From contig JAFZQY010000083.1 in assembly GCA_017620155.1 (NCBI GenBank), positions 1-34,950 of the forward strand: DNA of 34,950 bases, in the 5' to 3' direction. The first letter of the stretch is position 1. Each line of letters opens with the position of its first letter. This document shows, in pieces, positions 8,957 to 18,550 of this stretch. Both the position numbers and the translations under genes were made by a program. Source of the stretch: Lachnospiraceae bacterium (lineage in GTDB: Bacteria > Bacillota > Clostridia > Lachnospirales > Lachnospiraceae). The notes beneath the pieces were generated by a model, which ran no database searches, was not told the DNA's origin, and saw only the letters and a list, made by a program, of their open reading frames with translations.

Positions 8957-10291
8957 TCAGTCGTCCTTTCTCTCTCTGATTATGAACTTAAGGGGAGTTC
9001 CCATGAATCCGAATGTCTCCCGGATCTGATTCTCGATATATCTTGTATATGAGAAATGCATGAGTTCCTTGTCGTTAACGAATATGACAAATGTCGGCGG
9101 TTTGACCGCTGCCTGTGTGATATAGAAAAGTTTAAGGCGCTTGCCTTTATCAGAGGGCGGCTGTTTCATGGCCGTAGCCTGTGACATTATCTCATTTAAC
9201 ACACCGGTAGCGATGCGCATGGAATGATTCTCATTCACTGCGTCAATGGTCTCGTAGAGCTTATTCAGTCTCTGACCTGTCTTGGCAGATACGAACATGA
9301 TCTCCGCATATGTCATAAAACTCAAAGTGTTTCTTATCTGAGCAGTGTATTCATTCGTGGTCTTGTCGTTCTTCTCGATCGCATCCCACTTGTTGACAAC
9401 TATGATGATGGCCTTGCCCCTGTCATGAGCGATGCCGGCTATCTTGGCGTCCTGTTCAGTCACGCCTTCGACCGCGTCTATGACGAGAAGTACTATGTCC
9501 GCACGCTCGATCGCTGCCACGGTCCTTACGATCATGTAACGCTCGAGTTCTTCTTTTACCTTGCTCTTACGCCTTAAGCCCGCGGTATCTATGAGGACAT
9601 ATTCTTTTCCGTCGTGAACGATGCGCGAATCAATGGCATCACGCGTGGTGCCCGCGATATCGGATACAATCGCACGGTCCTCTCCTGCGAGTTTGTTAAG
9701 TATGGAACTCTTGCCGACATTTGGCTTGCCGACGATCGCGATCTTAACCGCATCATCTTCTTCATCGGTCGCCGGTGCATCAGGAATGTGCTCGAAAACG
9801 GCATCCAGGAGTTCACCGAATCCGAGACGGTTCACGCTGGATATGGGATATGGCTCTCCGATCCCGAGATTATAGAATTCATAAACCTCCAGCATATCCC
9901 TCTGGAAGCTGTCCACCTTATTGACAGCCAGGACAACGGGCTTCGCCGAGCGTCTGATCATATCGGCTACACGCATATCATCATCCACCAGGCCCTGCTT
10001 AAGATCGACCATGAAGATGATGACATCCGCCGTATCTATCGCTATGCTCGCCTGTTCACGCATCTGCGAAAGGATCACATCGCTGCTATCCGGCTCTATT
10101 CCGCCGGTATCTATCATCGTGAAGCTGTTATCCAGCCATTCCACATCCGCATATATGCGGTCTCTGGTAATGCCGGGAGTATCCTTGACTATGGATATCT
10201 TCTCTCCGGCTATCGCATTAAAGAAAGTGGATTTACCTACATTGGGGCGTCCCACTATTGCTACTATGGGGCGTACCTTTCCTTTACTCAT
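8957..10291 (-). CDS. der: Ribosome biogenesis GTPase Der (EngA)
   Basis: Der is an essential double-GTPase that binds the 50S subunit and promotes its late assembly. The 444-residue length is usual. Two G domains are visible: GRPNVGKS at 14-21 with DTGG at 61-64 and NKVD at 124-127, and GKPNVGKS at 188-195 with DTAG and NKWD following. The C-terminal KH-like domain (about 355-440) includes [22 protein letters not shown] and the terminal [10 protein letters not shown]. The start is fixed by AGGAG six bases upstream and overlaps the previous stop codon as ATGA, so it is translationally coupled to the DUF512 gene. Confidence 0.97.
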   Translation of the reverse strand: MSKGKVRPIVAIVGRPNVGKSTFFNAIAGEKISIVKDTPGITRDRIYADVEWLDNSFTMIDTGGIEPDSSDVILSQMREQASIAIDTADVIIFMVDLKQGLVDDDMRVADMIRRSAKPVVLAVNKVDSFQRDMLEVYEFYNLGIGEPYPISSVNRLGFGELLDAVFEHIPDAPATDEEDDAVKIAIVGKPNVGKSSILNKLAGEDRAIVSDIAGTTRDAIDSRIVHDGKEYVLIDTAGLRRKSKVKEELERYMIVRTVAAIERADIVLLVIDAVEGVTEQDAKIAGIAHDRGKAIIIVVNKWDAIEKNDKTTNEYTAQIRNTLSFMTYAEIMFVSAKTGQRLNKLYETIDAVNENHSMRIATGVLNEIMSQATAMKQPPSDKGKRLKLFYITQAAVKPPTFVIFVNDKELMHFSYTRYIENQIRETFGFMGTPLKFIIRERKDD

Positions 10292-11640
10292 TGTATTCTC
10301 CTGCCCAGCCGTATGCCGGATTGCGTTATTTTATCGGCAAAATCGTATCCACTTGATTTTACAATCTCGACCCTTGATTGTAAAGCATCCTCAAGCTCAG
10401 TAACCGTCACATCATCCAGGAAATAATCCTCCCCGGCACGCAGCACATTTTCCGGTAAAAGAAGCCTGTTTCCGATAGGCTTACCTTTAAGCTGCGCGAT
10501 CATATCCTGCCCTGTTATAAGGCCCGAAACGGTGATCTTCTCACCGAAGAAATCATTGCGGATGGCATATACGTGTATGTTAAGCCCTTTCCATCTGTCC
10601 ATGAGACGTTTAGCCATGTCCGATATGATCGGATACATGAGCTTGCCGGTCACTATGGAAAGCTCCTCGTGAGGTTTTTTGATAAAATGCAGATGATCAA
10701 ATGCTTCTTCGAATTCATTAAGCATCAGGCGTACCATCCCGACCCCGTTTTCGAGCTGGACATAGCCGTCATAACGCTCTTCATCGGGCAGGTCTCTTCC
10801 CGCCAGGATATACCACTCATCGGATGCATGTACAAAATGCGTGCCGCATCTCTCATACAGCCTGTCCTGCCAGCCTTCTATCATATCTATCACAACGGCT
10901 GCATCTTCCGAAGTAAAGGATTCCAGAGGGTAGAGTCCCTCGCGGTATTTGGTGAGCCCTACCGGAACCACAGATACGCTCTGAAGTTCGGGCATATATC
11001 CTGTCAGGTCGGATATGGTCCTCTCAAGTTCTGCTCCGTCATTTAAGCCTTTGCAAAGCACGATCTGTCCGTTCATCGTGATGCCGGCCTCTTTAAGCTT
11101 ATCGACCTTCTTAAGCGACTCGCCCGCAAAACGGTTATGGAGCATCATGCAGCGAAGCTCCGGATTCGTGGTCTGGAACGATATGTTGATCGGAGACAGA
11201 TGATACCTGCATATCCTCTCCACATCATGATCGGACATATTGGTCAGAGTCACATAGTTGCCCTGAAGAAAGCTGAGTCTTGAGTCATCATCCTTGAAGT
11301 ACAGAGTCTCTCTCATCCCGGGAGGCATCTGGTCTATGAAACAGAACACGCATTTATTGGTGCACGATCTGTAACTGTCCATCAGACCTTCTTCGAATAC
11401 CAGTCCCGGATCGGCGTCGGCTTCTTTTTCCACAGTCACGGTAAAAGAGCTGCCGTCAGGATGCTCGAATGCGCATTCAAGCCTCTCATCAAGCGTCAGA
11501 TACTGATAATCAAAGATATCTTCGATCACTTCACCGTTTACGGATATTAACACATCCCCGGGAGAAACCTCGGTTTCCCGGAAAGGCGAATCCGCTTCGA
11601 TGGATCTGATCATTCGGTTTTTTTGTCCGATATCAGGCAT
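10288..11640 (-). CDS. DUF512 / PDZ-like domain protein with radical-SAM-type cysteine cluster
   Basis: This is a 450-residue protein of the conserved clostridial family with an N-terminal PDZ-like part (about 1-70, containing [20 protein letters not shown]), a C-x3-C-x2-C cluster CTNKCVFC (C93, C97, C100) followed by [10 protein letters not shown], and a C-terminal DUF512 domain. The cysteine spacing is that of radical SAM enzymes binding a 4Fe-4S cluster. The reaction is not known to me; the gene commonly sits beside der. I chose the ATG at 11640 because GGAGG lies 8 bases upstream; an in-frame codon at 11673 lies inside the promoter region. Its stop overlaps the start of der. Promoter: the extended -10 at 11669-11677. 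Confidence 0.88.
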   Translation of the reverse strand: MPDIGQKNRMIRSIEADSPFRETEVSPGDVLISVNGEVIEDIFDYQYLTLDERLECAFEHPDGSSFTVTVEKEADADPGLVFEEGLMDSYRSCTNKCVFCFIDQMPPGMRETLYFKDDDSRLSFLQGNYVTLTNMSDHDVERICRYHLSPINISFQTTNPELRCMMLHNRFAGESLKKVDKLKEAGITMNGQIVLCKGLNDGAELERTISDLTGYMPELQSVSVVPVGLTKYREGLYPLESFTSEDAAVVIDMIEGWQDRLYERCGTHFVHASDEWYILAGRDLPDEERYDGYVQLENGVGMVRLMLNEFEEAFDHLHFIKKPHEELSIVTGKLMYPIISDMAKRLMDRWKGLNIHVYAIRNDFFGEKITVSGLITGQDMIAQLKGKPIGNRLLLPENVLRAGEDYFLDDVTVTELEDALQSRVEIVKSSGYDFADKITQSGIRLGRRIQ

Positions 11641-11668
11641 GTGCCCCTCCAAAATGCTGTCACCTACT

Positions 11669-11677
11669 ATCATAACA
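11669..11677 (-). promoter_or_regulatory. Extended -10 promoter for the DUF512-der-plsY-gpsA operon
   Basis: On the minus strand the sequence TGTTATGAT is an extended -10 element (TG-n-TATGAT, one mismatch to TATAAT). No convincing -35 is seen. The predicted start point is near 11662, giving a leader of about 21 bases that contains the GGAGG ribosome binding site of the DUF512 gene. It is divergent from the prs promoter about 30 bases away. Confidence 0.55.
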
Positions 11678-11706
11678 AAGCGGGGAGCATTTTTCTATGC
11701 GTGACC

Positions 11707-11736
11707 TTGACGCATCAAGCGCCGAATGAATATAAT
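11707..11736 (+). promoter_or_regulatory. Sigma-A-type promoter of prs
   Basis: TTGACG at 11707-11712 and a perfect TATAAT at 11731-11736 are separated by 18 bases, an almost consensus housekeeping promoter. Transcription should start 6-8 bases after the -10, which is at or next to the A of the prs ATG at 11743. No ribosome binding site lies between the promoter and the ATG. Confidence 0.75.
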
Positions 11737-11742
11737 TGTCTC

Positions 11743-12930
11743 ATGGCAAATCTACAGAAACTCGAACAACTTATGGCCGTAGCGCCTATCAAACTCATCG
11801 TCCCGCCCTGCGCAGAGAAGCTCGGAGCCAGCATCAACCGTTATCTGATCGAATTCAGGCACGATCTTCACAACAAGTTCAAGGCTGATCCCGCATTTCA
11901 GGGATATATCAAGGACGATTACATCGCCCGCATCGATCTTCCCCGTTTCGGAAGCGGTGAGAGCAAATGTACTCTGCTTGACTCCATCCGCGGTGACGAT
12001 ATCTTCATTATCACGGATGTGACCAACCATTCCATCACCTATAAGATGCATGGGTTCGAGAACCACTATTCTCCCGATGACCACTTCCAGGACTTAAAGA
12101 GGATCATCAATGCCATTAACGGTAAGGCTCACCGCATAAACGTGATCATGCCCTTCCTTTATGAAGGCAGGCAGCACAAAAGAAGCGGCCGCGAATCTCT
12201 GGATGCCGCTTACATGTTCAAAGAGCTTTCGGAAATGGGTATCTCCAATTTCATCACATTCGATGCCCACGATCCCAGAATACAGAATTCCGCTCCTTTT
12301 ACGGGCTTTGATAATTTCAATGCCATGTATCAGTTTGCGCGCACGCTTCTTACACATGAGCGCGACATGATCATCGACAAGGACCATACGATAATCATCT
12401 CACCCGACGAGGGTGCACTTGACAGATCGATCTATTTCGCATCGGTTCTGGGGCTTGATGCGGGCATGTTCTATAAGAGACGTGATTATACCAAGATGGT
12501 CGGCGGCAAGAACCCGATCGTTGCTCACGAATTCCTGGGCGACAATATAGACGGTAAGGATTGTATCATCATAGACGATATGATATCTTCCGGCGGTTCA
12601 ATGATAGATACCGCAAGACAGTTAAAAGAGATGAACGCCAAGCGCGTTTATATATGTACTACTTTCGGATTGTTTACCGACGGGCTTTCAGCTTTTGACG
12701 AAGCCTATGAGAACTGTTATTTTGACAGGATCATCACTACTAATCTGAATTATCTGGATCCCGAACTCTTAAGCAGACCTTATTATCTGCAGGCCGACAT
12801 GGGCAAGTTCATTGCGTCTATCATCGACTTCATGAACCATGATGCGCCCATGTCAGATCTTAATACTCCTACAGAAAAGATCCGCAAGATCCTCGATCGT
12901 TACAACAATCGCGAGGAATTCACTTTCTGA
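11743..12930 (+). CDS. prs: Ribose-phosphate pyrophosphokinase (PRPP synthetase), long form
   Basis: This enzyme makes PRPP from ribose 5-phosphate and ATP, feeding histidine, purine, pyrimidine and NAD synthesis. The 395-residue protein is longer than the classic form of about 315 residues, as in a clostridial subfamily. Visible motifs: FDAHDPRIQNSAPF (173-186, metal/ATP region) and the PRPP-binding loop IIIDDMISSGGSMIDTA (275-291). Start choice: MANLQKLEQLMAVAPIK at 11743 matches the expected N-terminus; an upstream in-frame ATG at 11623 lies before the promoter and inside the opposing gene. There is no ribosome binding site, and the promoter places the mRNA 5' end at the ATG, suggesting leaderless translation. 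It is convergent with the histidine kinase gene ending at 12942. Confidence 0.93.
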   Translation: MANLQKLEQLMAVAPIKLIVPPCAEKLGASINRYLIEFRHDLHNKFKADPAFQGYIKDDYIARIDLPRFGSGESKCTLLDSIRGDDIFIITDVTNHSITYKMHGFENHYSPDDHFQDLKRIINAINGKAHRINVIMPFLYEGRQHKRSGRESLDAAYMFKELSEMGISNFITFDAHDPRIQNSAPFTGFDNFNAMYQFARTLLTHERDMIIDKDHTIIISPDEGALDRSIYFASVLGLDAGMFYKRRDYTKMVGGKNPIVAHEFLGDNIDGKDCIIIDDMISSGGSMIDTARQLKEMNAKRVYICTTFGLFTDGLSAFDEAYENCYFDRIITTNLNYLDPELLSRPYYLQADMGKFIASIIDFMNHDAPMSDLNTPTEKIRKILDRYNNREEFTF

Positions 12931-12941
12931 TCATCTGTGAA

Positions 12942-15410
12942 CTAAACGGTCTTAAATGCTATCTCAACCTTGAACAGGTCATTCTCCGAGTAAAGATTAA
13001 ATGTTCCGCCCATCAGTTCGGTGAGTGATTTTGCTATGGACAATCCTAAGCCCGATCCTTCCGAAGTCCTGCTCTCATCTCCGCGGATGAACCGCTCAGT
13101 GAGTTCGCTCAAATCTGCGGGCAGAGGTTTCTCGGAGATATTGGTAAGTCTGAGTCTTATATCGCTTCCGCTCTCACCTGTTTCTGTGTTATACATATCC
13201 ACGAATACTCTGGTACCCGGCATCGCATATTTGCATACATTGCCAAGAATGTTTTCCATGACTCTCCACAGGCTCTTGCCGTCTGCCATCATGGCGGGGA
13301 TGGTGAGCTTATCCGTACTCATCACAACACTTAAGTTACGCTCCGCGAACTTATCATCAAATTCCGCGAGTGCCTGCGTCACCATCTCGGGAAGGTCTAT
13401 CTGCATGAGTTCCAGTTCCACGTTGCCGCTGGAAACCTTGCTGACTTCTATCAGATCATCGGTCAGGCTCTTAAGCCTCTGGGATTTCTCATCTATCACA
13501 TCTATATATTCGGCTATCTTGGGATCCTCGATGTTTTCACGCTTGATCAGATCCACATAGTTGATGATGCTGGTAAGAGGAGTGCGTATGTCGTGGCTGA
13601 CATTTGCAACCAGATCGGTCTTCATGCGCTCATCCTTCATACTCTGCTCTACAGCATTTCTTACAGATGCGCCGATGGAATTAACCGAATCTGCCAGCTG
13701 TCTGTTATCGCCGTGATACTTCGATGCATCGGTCCCCTGAGAAAGATCACCTGATATGATGCGTCTCATGACCGATATAATCTCATCACGGCCTTTCACC
13801 TGATGGAAGATGAATACTCCTGCCAGGACATCGATGATCAACAGGCTTAAAACTGCCGCCGGAGCCAGTATGTCTGATGCGGTCATCAGTACAAGGATCA
13901 GATTGATCAGAAGAAATACCACGTATGGAACCACGCTTCTTAAAAGTACATTACCGTTGTCATATATACTGAGGATTCCGCGTCCGCACGCTGAAATGAT
14001 CTTGTACAGGAAGCTCTGTTTCCAGATGTGTCTGGCCTTGATGCGACGCACCAGTGAATAATACAGCCATAACATGAGCACATCGAATATGAACACGACT
14101 ACTGCAAATACGACATAGACCATCAGGTCATTTATGAAGTTCATCGCTTCATATCTGAACGAATCATAATAACTGGAGGCTATCGCAGCCGGAACCAGGA
14201 TGAACAGTGTGAATATGACCGCGGTAATGATCGCCCAGAGTTCGATAGGCGTATGGTCAAATTCAGTCAGTCTGATGCTCTTTACTCCGTTCTCGTCATA
14301 TTCGCGGCCTTCAAGTATCGTACATAATACGAGCAGAGTCAGATAACCGAGTATGAGAAGTGCTACGATCCCTCCTACCACTCCCGGGTCTGCGGGGATG
14401 TATGTATTCTCGAATCCGGCTTTCGCAGATCTTAATGCATCATCGGCAGGCATGGTCATGTCCGCCGCTATGTATATCCTGCAGTCATCGGGATATGCAT
14501 ACTTATATTTCTGCATGAGATTGTTGAAGGTCGATTCGGTTATCGCAGTATTGGTATCGTATACCATCCTGTCGAAGTCATAGCTGATATATCTTCCGTA
14601 TCCCGAAAACAGCTTATCGATCCCAGAAGCATTATTCACGGGGATATCTATATTGGAATAGATGACCTGCTCGGGCCCTTCACCCATGATCACACAGTAT
14701 CTCATGTTGGTATTGAGTTCATCCATGGAGTCATTGTATTCAAGATATTCCGTGTAATTGGAATAAAGATCCTGCGCACATATCTCGAGCGACTCGACCA
14801 GATAATTATATTCCGACCAGTCTTCCACACATGCCTCAAGAGTGAGCCCGTCTACGGTACGATATCTGTTGATGAGGACCTCACGGCTGATGAATTCTCC
14901 CGCATCGGACAGATCCGCAACATTGGGATCAGCTCCATCGGGATTGTCCGAAAAACTCGTATGATCTATGAAATTGCCTGACACATATCTCGGAGAGACA
15001 TCCCGGTATTCATACTCGAAGCCGTATTTTTCCCACTTGAGCAGATCGCCCAGATAATATGACGCCGTAACGCTCGGAGCAGCATCCGTATCCAGTGTCC
15101 TGGAACTGTAAGCAGCCACATCTATGACCTTATTCGGATCATAGGCACCCTCTGTCTCCAGCTGGCTTCTGATGGTCACATACCTTAATACATCTTCGGT
15201 CTTTCGTCCGAATATGGTATTGAAAAATACAGAATCTTCATATGCCCTGCCCTGATCCGACGAGCTTAAGTTGTAGATCTGACTGTCCTTTTTGTCGTTT
15301 ACAACGACTATCGTTCCTGCAAAATACAGAACAACGATAACGGCAGCAGCTGTAATGAGTATGTGCTGAAGAACTTTAAGTATTCCCGTTTTGGTTTTTT
15401 TGTTTTTCAT
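12942..15410 (-). CDS. Membrane sensor histidine kinase
   Basis: This 822-residue sensor kinase starts at the ATG at 15410 (GGAG upstream; its ATG shares a base with the regulator's TGA as TGATG). The N-terminal membrane helix (about 15-37) is followed by about 300 extracytoplasmic residues with no family I recognise. Further membrane helices lie at roughly 344-367, 391-411, 427-451, 494-512 and 515-537. A linker precedes the HisKA domain with H-box NVSHDIRTPLT (His606). The HATPase domain has N-box NILGNVCKYA and GSGLGL (785-790). The usual D-x-G-x-G motif is replaced by LTNISEKPLP, a variant I recall in some Firmicute kinases, followed by LTERFIRGDESR. The ligand is unknown. It phosphorylates, by inference, the adjacent OmpR-type regulator. 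Confidence 0.9.
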   Translation of the reverse strand: MKNKKTKTGILKVLQHILITAAAVIVVLYFAGTIVVVNDKKDSQIYNLSSSDQGRAYEDSVFFNTIFGRKTEDVLRYVTIRSQLETEGAYDPNKVIDVAAYSSRTLDTDAAPSVTASYYLGDLLKWEKYGFEYEYRDVSPRYVSGNFIDHTSFSDNPDGADPNVADLSDAGEFISREVLINRYRTVDGLTLEACVEDWSEYNYLVESLEICAQDLYSNYTEYLEYNDSMDELNTNMRYCVIMGEGPEQVIYSNIDIPVNNASGIDKLFSGYGRYISYDFDRMVYDTNTAITESTFNNLMQKYKYAYPDDCRIYIAADMTMPADDALRSAKAGFENTYIPADPGVVGGIVALLILGYLTLLVLCTILEGREYDENGVKSIRLTEFDHTPIELWAIITAVIFTLFILVPAAIASSYYDSFRYEAMNFINDLMVYVVFAVVVFIFDVLMLWLYYSLVRRIKARHIWKQSFLYKIISACGRGILSIYDNGNVLLRSVVPYVVFLLINLILVLMTASDILAPAAVLSLLIIDVLAGVFIFHQVKGRDEIISVMRRIISGDLSQGTDASKYHGDNRQLADSVNSIGASVRNAVEQSMKDERMKTDLVANVSHDIRTPLTSIINYVDLIKRENIEDPKIAEYIDVIDEKSQRLKSLTDDLIEVSKVSSGNVELELMQIDLPEMVTQALAEFDDKFAERNLSVVMSTDKLTIPAMMADGKSLWRVMENILGNVCKYAMPGTRVFVDMYNTETGESGSDIRLRLTNISEKPLPADLSELTERFIRGDESRTSEGSGLGLSIAKSLTELMGGTFNLYSENDLFKVEIAFKTV

Positions 15411-16102
15411 CAAATCTTCTCCGCTTTATAACCGATCCCCCATACCACCTTGATGTATCTGGGGTTCTTGGGATCGATCTCTATCTTCTCCCGGATATGT
15501 CTGATATGAACCGCAACGATATTGTCTGAACCGAATGCTTCCTCGTTCCAGATGCTCTCGTATATCCTGTCGGATGAAAACACTTTTCCGGCATTGCTGA
15601 CGAGCAGCTTCAGGATATTGAATTCGATCGGAGTAAGTTTGACCTCCTCGTCATCGACATACACCTGCTTGGTATCGTCATTTAAGACCAGGCCGCCGGT
15701 CGAGTATATATTCTCGTCCTCAGCGGATATGCTTCCGAGCGAAGTGTAGCGTCTGAGCGCCGACTTGACCCTTGCGACCAGTTCGAGCGGATTGAAGGGC
15801 TTGGTCATGTAATCATCCGCACCGATATTGAGTCCCAGGATCTTGTCCGCGTCTTCCGACTTCGCACTCAGGATGATGATCGGAGCGGCTATCTTTTCAC
15901 GGATCTTCAGCGTGGCATGGATACCGTCAAGTTTCGGCATCATGATATCCATTATGATCAGCTGGATCTCTGTTTCATCCAGGATCTTGAGCGCCTCTTC
16001 TCCGTCATAGGCCTTATAGACTTCATAGCCTTCCTGAGTAAGGTAGATCTCGATCGCATCCACTATGGTCCTGTCATCATCGCATACGAGTATATTAGAC
16101 AT
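15410..16102 (-). CDS. OmpR/PhoB-family response regulator
   Basis: This 230-residue regulator has an N-terminal receiver (acidic residues D8-D10, phosphoacceptor D52 in IIMDIMMPKLDG, K101 in TKPFN) and a C-terminal winged-helix DNA-binding domain (about 125-230) with the family ending VHIRHIREKIEIDPKNPRYIKVVWGIGYK. It is the cognate partner of the overlapping histidine kinase gene. The start at 16102 has AAGGAAG a few bases upstream; an in-frame ATG 21 bases earlier has no ribosome binding site. It reads as the first gene of a two-gene operon. No strong promoter was found in 16103-16246, which is instead partly occupied by a candidate terminator of the upstream cassette. Confidence 0.95.
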   Translation of the reverse strand: MSNILVCDDDRTIVDAIEIYLTQEGYEVYKAYDGEEALKILDETEIQLIIMDIMMPKLDGIHATLKIREKIAAPIIILSAKSEDADKILGLNIGADDYMTKPFNPLELVARVKSALRRYTSLGSISAEDENIYSTGGLVLNDDTKQVYVDDEEVKLTPIEFNILKLLVSNAGKVFSSDRIYESIWNEEAFGSDNIVAVHIRHIREKIEIDPKNPRYIKVVWGIGYKAEKI

Positions 16103-16173
16103 ATCTTCCTTCCCGCCGCACATGCGTCAGCTGATCCGCAGCTGCGGCTTGCAACATAATCATTTCAACATAT

Positions 16174-16218
16174 GAAAATAAAGAAAAGCTTAAGACAATT
16201 ATGAAGATTCTCTTAAGC
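16174..16218 (-). terminator. Candidate Rho-independent terminator after the polysaccharide cassette
   Basis: On the minus strand an 8-bp perfect stem (GCTTAAGA with TCTTAAGC, arms at 16211-16218 and 16188-16195) with a 15-base loop is followed by a U-rich tract (16174-16187). It lies about 30 bases after the stop of the Wzy-GT4 gene. The stem is A/T-rich and the loop long, so efficiency is uncertain. Confidence 0.5.
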
Positions 16219-16246
16219 CTCTTAACAATATAGGTACACGTCCTGC

Positions 16247-18514
16247 CTAACGCTCTATGATACCGTCAAAATACTCACGCCAGCGGGCATTTACCGTCTC
16301 CGGCCTGTATTCTTTCATGGACTCATATGCGGCTTCTCCGATACGGTCCGCAAGGTCAGGATCATCGATAATCTTCTTAAGAGCCTTTGCCAGGCCATCG
16401 GTATCTCTCACGCCTGTCAGAAGTCCGTTTTCACCGTCATGTATGATCTGCGCGGGACCGCCGCACGGACAGTCCGTGGATATGCAGGCAAGCCCTAAGC
16501 TCATCGCTTCGAGAAGCGTGTTGGGCATCCCCTCGGTATCTGATGTGAGAAGAAATGCATAAGCATCATAGAGTCTGTCGGGCACATCCGAAACTATGCC
16601 GGAGAATACGGTTCTGTCTTCTATACCCAGGTCCTCAGCCAGCTTCATAAGTTTATCCTTATCGGGTCCGTCTCCGCAGAGTTCAAGTTTAAATTCGCTG
16701 TGGTCTTTCGCAGCTTCCGCAAAAGCTGATATCGCCATGGCCTGGTTCTTGTTCTCATCCATGCGTCCGACTAAGCATATTTTCTTTTTCCTCTGTCCGG
16801 AAAATCTGGGCCTTATGAAGTTCTCACTCACGGAATTAGGAAGGATCACAGCCTCTTCGCGAAGCCCCCTGCGCAGGAACCTGCGCTGCCTGTCGGTCTG
16901 CATGATGATACCGTCCGCATCACCGAACAGAGTCTGCAGCAGAAACCTCATCGGCTTTGTCGGATATTCAAGAGGAGGATCCGCAACGACAGATACCACT
17001 ACTCTGGTAGGCAGAAATGCCGAGCATACGATGGCCATGAAATTTGACTTACCCGCTGTGGTCATGATAAGGTCCGCATCGGTCTGCCTGATCACTCTGT
17101 GAAGTTTGGCGACTCTGGCAAAGAAGTTATATACGCGGCCTTTGCATTCTTCTTCCGACAGATCCGATATCACGCGCTTGATACCGCCGGACAGTTCATA
17201 CTCATCCTCAAGACGGTACTGTGTGATCATGGTGACCGCATATCCGTTATTGCGGAAGTATTCGGCGAGATTGACGAATACTCTCTCCGCTCCGCCTTTG
17301 GACAGTGAGCCGATATAGAAGGCTATATGTCTCTTGTGCGTCTCTTTGGAAGTCTCCAGGCACTTATACCACATGCCTCCGATCAGGAACAGCACATATG
17401 CCCGCGATATGAACTGCGATATGAAATGCGCCTCCAGGACAGAGAACATGACGACAGAGAGCGTAAGAACGAATCCCGCATGATCTTTATGCTTATACTG
17501 CCATATATACAGAATGATGATCGCCGCAAAAGCAAGAAGTCCCGGCAGGACGCCGTACCACCAGAAGAGCCTCACGATACCCATGTCAAATAAGCCGTCG
17601 AACGAAGGATCCGAGAACATCTTCCAGTTGCTTAAGACTCCTCCGCCGTTTTCAAAAGGATAGATCGACATGATGCGGCCTGTCGTGAGGATATTGAGCC
17701 TCTTCTGAAACTCTGTCTGCCTGTCCCACCATGTGGATACCGCAGCGGCATATACGGAGAACAGCAGACAGGAAAGCGTGATGATGATACCTGTCACATA
17801 GACGCTCTTTTTCGATGCAAGATCAGGAAATCTCTTGAAGATCAGACCGCAGAATGCGCTGAAGAATATCATCAGCACGGCCATGCGGCAATGCGTCAGA
17901 AGGTATACCGCTACTCCTCCGAATCCGACCAGAACATAATCAAGATAACTCATCCTCTGATGATAAAGATATATGCCCAGCGCCACAAAGAGCCATATCT
18001 GAATGCCGAGGGTGTTGGAACTGCCGAGGCCCAGGCTCAGCATGAAAATGTCCGATTTTTCGCCGTACCCGAACGGGGAAACCACCTCTCCCATCACGCC
18101 GAAAACCGCAAGGATCGCGAGAAGGATCATCCCGGCCATCGTCAGAATATAATTAAACTTAAGCGCCCTTTTTACATCAATATCCTTCATGGCTATGACG
18201 AATACCATTGCTCTGATGATCTCGTCTCTGATATTGACCGAATAGGCGAGTATGCAGAAGGCGGCCGTAATGATGATGAATACCCATTCCTTAGGGCTGT
18301 ATCTGGTACATATGCACTTAACAAGGAAAAGTGCGAAAGTTACGCGGAACATCATGCTCTGGTAAGGGTTGATCCAGTCAGCCCGATCCAGAGTGAATAT
18401 AACTATCTCCAGAAAAAGAGCGATGTAGAAGAAAACACGCCCTGTTTCGCGCACTATGGGGTTATATATCCTGTTGTATATCTCTTTAAGATTTAAGTTT
18501 GTTTTTGTATTCAT
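16247..18514 (-). CDS. Wzy-like polysaccharide polymerase/ligase domain fused to a GT4 glycosyltransferase
   Basis: This 755-residue protein has two parts. Residues 1 to about 390 contain ten or so hydrophobic helices with a large extracytoplasmic loop (about 260-315), resembling O-antigen polymerase/ligase (Wzy/WaaL-type) proteins. From about residue 396 a cytoplasmic GT4 glycosyltransferase begins with HIAFYIGSLSKGGAERVFVNLAEYF, continues with CLVGRMDENKNQ, and has the EX7E motif in DTEGMPNTLLEAMSLG (E661 and E669). The fusion is continuous with no stop between the parts. Likely role: sugar addition and polymerisation of a surface glycan (inference). The ATG at 18514 has no ribosome binding site; a TTG immediately precedes it. 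It is the last gene of the cassette and follows a GT2 gene by 24 bases. Confidence 0.83.
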   Translation of the reverse strand: MNTKTNLNLKEIYNRIYNPIVRETGRVFFYIALFLEIVIFTLDRADWINPYQSMMFRVTFALFLVKCICTRYSPKEWVFIIITAAFCILAYSVNIRDEIIRAMVFVIAMKDIDVKRALKFNYILTMAGMILLAILAVFGVMGEVVSPFGYGEKSDIFMLSLGLGSSNTLGIQIWLFVALGIYLYHQRMSYLDYVLVGFGGVAVYLLTHCRMAVLMIFFSAFCGLIFKRFPDLASKKSVYVTGIIITLSCLLFSVYAAAVSTWWDRQTEFQKRLNILTTGRIMSIYPFENGGGVLSNWKMFSDPSFDGLFDMGIVRLFWWYGVLPGLLAFAAIIILYIWQYKHKDHAGFVLTLSVVMFSVLEAHFISQFISRAYVLFLIGGMWYKCLETSKETHKRHIAFYIGSLSKGGAERVFVNLAEYFRNNGYAVTMITQYRLEDEYELSGGIKRVISDLSEEECKGRVYNFFARVAKLHRVIRQTDADLIMTTAGKSNFMAIVCSAFLPTRVVVSVVADPPLEYPTKPMRFLLQTLFGDADGIIMQTDRQRRFLRRGLREEAVILPNSVSENFIRPRFSGQRKKKICLVGRMDENKNQAMAISAFAEAAKDHSEFKLELCGDGPDKDKLMKLAEDLGIEDRTVFSGIVSDVPDRLYDAYAFLLTSDTEGMPNTLLEAMSLGLACISTDCPCGGPAQIIHDGENGLLTGVRDTDGLAKALKKIIDDPDLADRIGEAAYESMKEYRPETVNARWREYFDGIIER

Positions 18515-18522
18515 CAAAAAAA

Positions 18523-18550
18523 GTTATTCATGAAAGTGTTATTCATGAAA
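18523..18550. repeat. 13-bp direct repeat around the GT2 stop codon
   Basis: GTTATTCATGAAA occurs at 18523-18535 and again at 18538-18550, a period of 15 bases. On the minus strand the second copy carries the stop codon of the GT2 gene (FHE-stop). It looks like a small tandem duplication by slippage; no function is evident. Confidence 0.85.

Noticed and set aside
11623-11742. Upstream in-frame extension of prs to an ATG at 11623
   Set aside because: It would lie before the prs promoter, overlap the opposing gene and add 40 residues not expected for PRPP synthetase.
16188-16225. TTAAGAG direct repeats (9-base period) and a third CTTAAG upstream of the response regulator, considered as OmpR-type binding sites
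   Set aside because: The period does not match the usual 10-11 bp spacing, and the sequences are better explained as the arms of the terminator hairpin ending the cassette.
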